From Osmia lignaria lignaria (Eukaryota; Arthropoda; Insecta; Hymenoptera; Megachilidae), in the NCBI RefSeq assembly GCF_051020975.1, contig NC_135045.1, forward strand, positions 1,428,501 to 1,492,500: 64,000 bases of DNA, in the 5' to 3' direction. Shown in pieces: positions 62,401 to 64,000 of the stretch. Position 1 is the stretch's first letter. Each line of letters opens with the position of its first letter. The position numbers and the translations under genes were made by a program. The notes beneath the pieces were generated by a model. It was not told the DNA's origin. It made no database searches and saw only the letters and a program-made list of their open reading frames with translations.

Positions 62401-63393
62401 GCGCGATAAATAAAATCTCTTATTCATAATTATAACGAGCCTTTAATTGACATAAATTGTTATTACTTTTCTTTGTAAAGAAAGAAATAATTTGCGTAGC
62501 ATGTTTTATGCGAAACGAAAGCTCATTGAACATGTTGGAACCATCTGTTCCATAGATTTAATTACTGTTCTACCAACACCTTTCCTCCATCAATGTTAGA
62601 AATTAATCCTAGCTGAATTTACCTCCCTTAATTGCACGCAAATTGCTGCAAGCTTTTAAATCATTTCATTTGGAAAGAATTTAATTTAACGTTGCAACAC
62701 TTCATTCTTACGATGTTAACGAGGAACTGTTATAACATCTTACGTTCGATTAATTATTTCATTTCGTTTGTGAAAAATTAGAATTTCTTTTTTTAATTCT
62801 TGAACTGGGTTTTTCTATTTCTCAAAAATCCCATAAGCAGAAAATTATCAAAGGCTTATGGTAGAAAATTATCGAGCAGATATTTTAATTATTTCATTCA
62901 CAGCGTTCAACCTCGCAACGTTTCCCCACCATCTACAATCTACAGTAAAACTACTAGCAAGTAGAGTAGACTGGATCTCACGTGCAAGTCAGACATAGGA
63001 GTGATTCCACGAGTGCATAAAAGATGAAAGTCCATAACTTTCAAATGATAAACCACATCACGTTTTCAGTTTTTATTACTGATTACTAATAATGAATATT
63101 AATTGAAATGATAAAGAAATATTGGTAAAAAACGGGATGTCATATAATGACCAGAAAGAAAGAGAATGTTTTGGATAATTAGGATATATTTAAACTTGTT
63201 GAGAAACCTTGGATAAACCAAGAAGGCTTGCAATTTTATCATTTCTTTGCGTAATTTTAATCAATCCACTACACGACTTTTGATAATAAAACTTTTAATT
63301 AATAATCATAAATAAATCGTGAAACGAAACACGATATTGGCATTCACCTAGGAAATGGAAAACTTGAAGCTCAGGTCCTTGACTAACTAATAA
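59439..63393. other. Non-coding stretch upstream of FAR
   Basis: AT-rich, with poly-T/A tracts (for example 62121-62138). No supported exon. Minus-strand frames such as 62168-62374 lack a domain. It probably contains the FAR promoter close to 59440-59600, but I see no clear core element. Confidence 0.5.
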
Positions 63394-63459
63394 TCAATAA
63401 CAGTCGATACCGGTTATGGTAGAAGAAAGAAGAAAAAGACACGAACGAACACACGTTAC

Positions 63460-63612
63460 TGGGTTAATGGAGGTATAACTGCATTGCGTGAGCGGCATCG
63501 AAGAAAGTTCTTCCGTGTTGTCTGCAGTACGGCTCCTTAGCATGTTGTATAATACTTCCTCTACAAACTCTCTCTCAGGTTCAGCCGTTCCTTTCTCAGT
63601 CGCTACATCCAT
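63460..63612 (-). CDS. Possible orphan coding exon
   Basis: From ATG 63612 a 51-codon frame runs to an acceptable donor (AACCCA then GTAACG), ending in phase 0. The peptide (MDVATEKGTAEPEREFVEE and onward) is Glu/Thr/Ser-rich and more protein-like than neighbouring frames, and the frame is also open for about 29 codons upstream of the ATG, so it could be an internal exon. I do not recognise it and found no partner exon in the window; it may belong to a gene whose other exons lie in or beyond the 59.4-63.4 kb gap. Confidence 0.22.
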
Positions 63613-64000
63613 TTCTTTGCTCGTTCGTGTGCCGGTTTTCGAGAAACAGGTTCGCCAAATTTCACCGATGGAAATAATATTATTCGAAGGGAAAGTTCTT
63701 GTTTATGGTTCATGGGTTCGAAAGAAGAGAAAAAAATCAGAGTAAATAGTTTACTTCGGACCAGGTATCATTTGCAAATACGTTGGCGAAGTTAAAAGAA
63801 TCACAATATACTTTTAATCAAACACGTACTTGGCACTTTGAACTCCTTTGATGTAAAAAAATGTTATAATTAAAATTAATTAAAATCAAAACAATCGGAG
63901 GCGGACACCTAAGAAACTTTCCTTGTTAGTATTAACCTTTGAATGACAGATCAGGGACCACAAGTGTAATTCAAGTTGATATTTATAGGCAGATTTAATA
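63613..64000. other. Window end, no feature seen
   Basis: AT-rich sequence beyond the possible orphan exon; I see nothing I can support. Confidence 0.5.

Noticed and set aside
1..64000. tRNA, rRNA or snRNA genes
   Set aside because: No convincing A-box/B-box pair or known RNA core was seen by eye; a covariance-model scan would be needed to exclude them.

Overview
This is a metazoan nuclear window. Genes are split by GT-AG introns, gene deserts are AT-rich, and every recognisable protein has clear animal orthologues. The gene set (diego/ANKRD6-like, CDK5RAP1, a BTB factor of the insect tramtrack/bab type, CUEDC2, ISWI, ropporin-like, Gnptab, fatty acyl-CoA reductase) and the short introns point to an insect. 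A hymenopteran such as a bee is my best guess; that is inferred from the style of the sequence and was not tested.

Layout. 1-20.7 kb is a long stretch with no convincing coding exon. It holds diverged repeat modules with a recurring AATTA/TTATC motif, a miRNA-precursor-like hairpin, a TATA+Inr promoter with no recognisable gene, two small TA-flanked inverted-repeat elements, a 199-bp tandem duplication and a GC-rich block that may be a 5' exon. 20.77-23.61 kb (+) carries the 3' six coding exons of an ANKRD6/diego orthologue. It converges on CDK5RAP1 (-, 24.00-26.27 kb, complete, 7 exons, 600 aa). 26.7-29.5 kb is a repeat complex: a 76-bp array, a ~60-bp palindromic array, a foldback-like structure whose arms are inverted tracts of a 15-17-bp minisatellite around a 93-bp array, and an embedded fragment of a probable non-LTR retrotransposon. 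31.0-38.1 kb (+) holds a FLYWCH-finger exon set and a BED-finger exon; both end in phase 1 and both can join the same BTB-encoding exons. CUEDC2 follows (+, 40.7-41.8 kb, 287 aa). After a 4.5-kb AT-rich gap comes the single-exon ISWI ATPase (-, 46.28-49.31 kb, 1010 aa), which is head-to-head with a ropporin-1-like gene (+, 50.0-51.6 kb, 423 aa). That gene is tail-to-tail with Gnptab (-, 52.3-55.0 kb). A fatty acyl-CoA reductase (-, 56.57-59.44 kb, 500 aa) has a 401-bp inverted-repeat element in an intron. The rest is non-coding except for one possible orphan exon at 63.5 kb.

The genes do not form one pathway. They cover planar polarity, mitochondrial tRNA modification, chromatin and transcription, ubiquitin binding, sperm/cilium scaffolding, lysosomal enzyme tagging and wax/lipid alcohol synthesis. 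Several lie in tight divergent or convergent pairs, typical of compact insect gene clusters beside gene deserts. Exon joins below were derived by reading splice sites and reading phase. In the complete genes (CDK5RAP1, CUEDC2, ropporin-like, Gnptab, FAR) the exon lengths sum to a whole number of codons.
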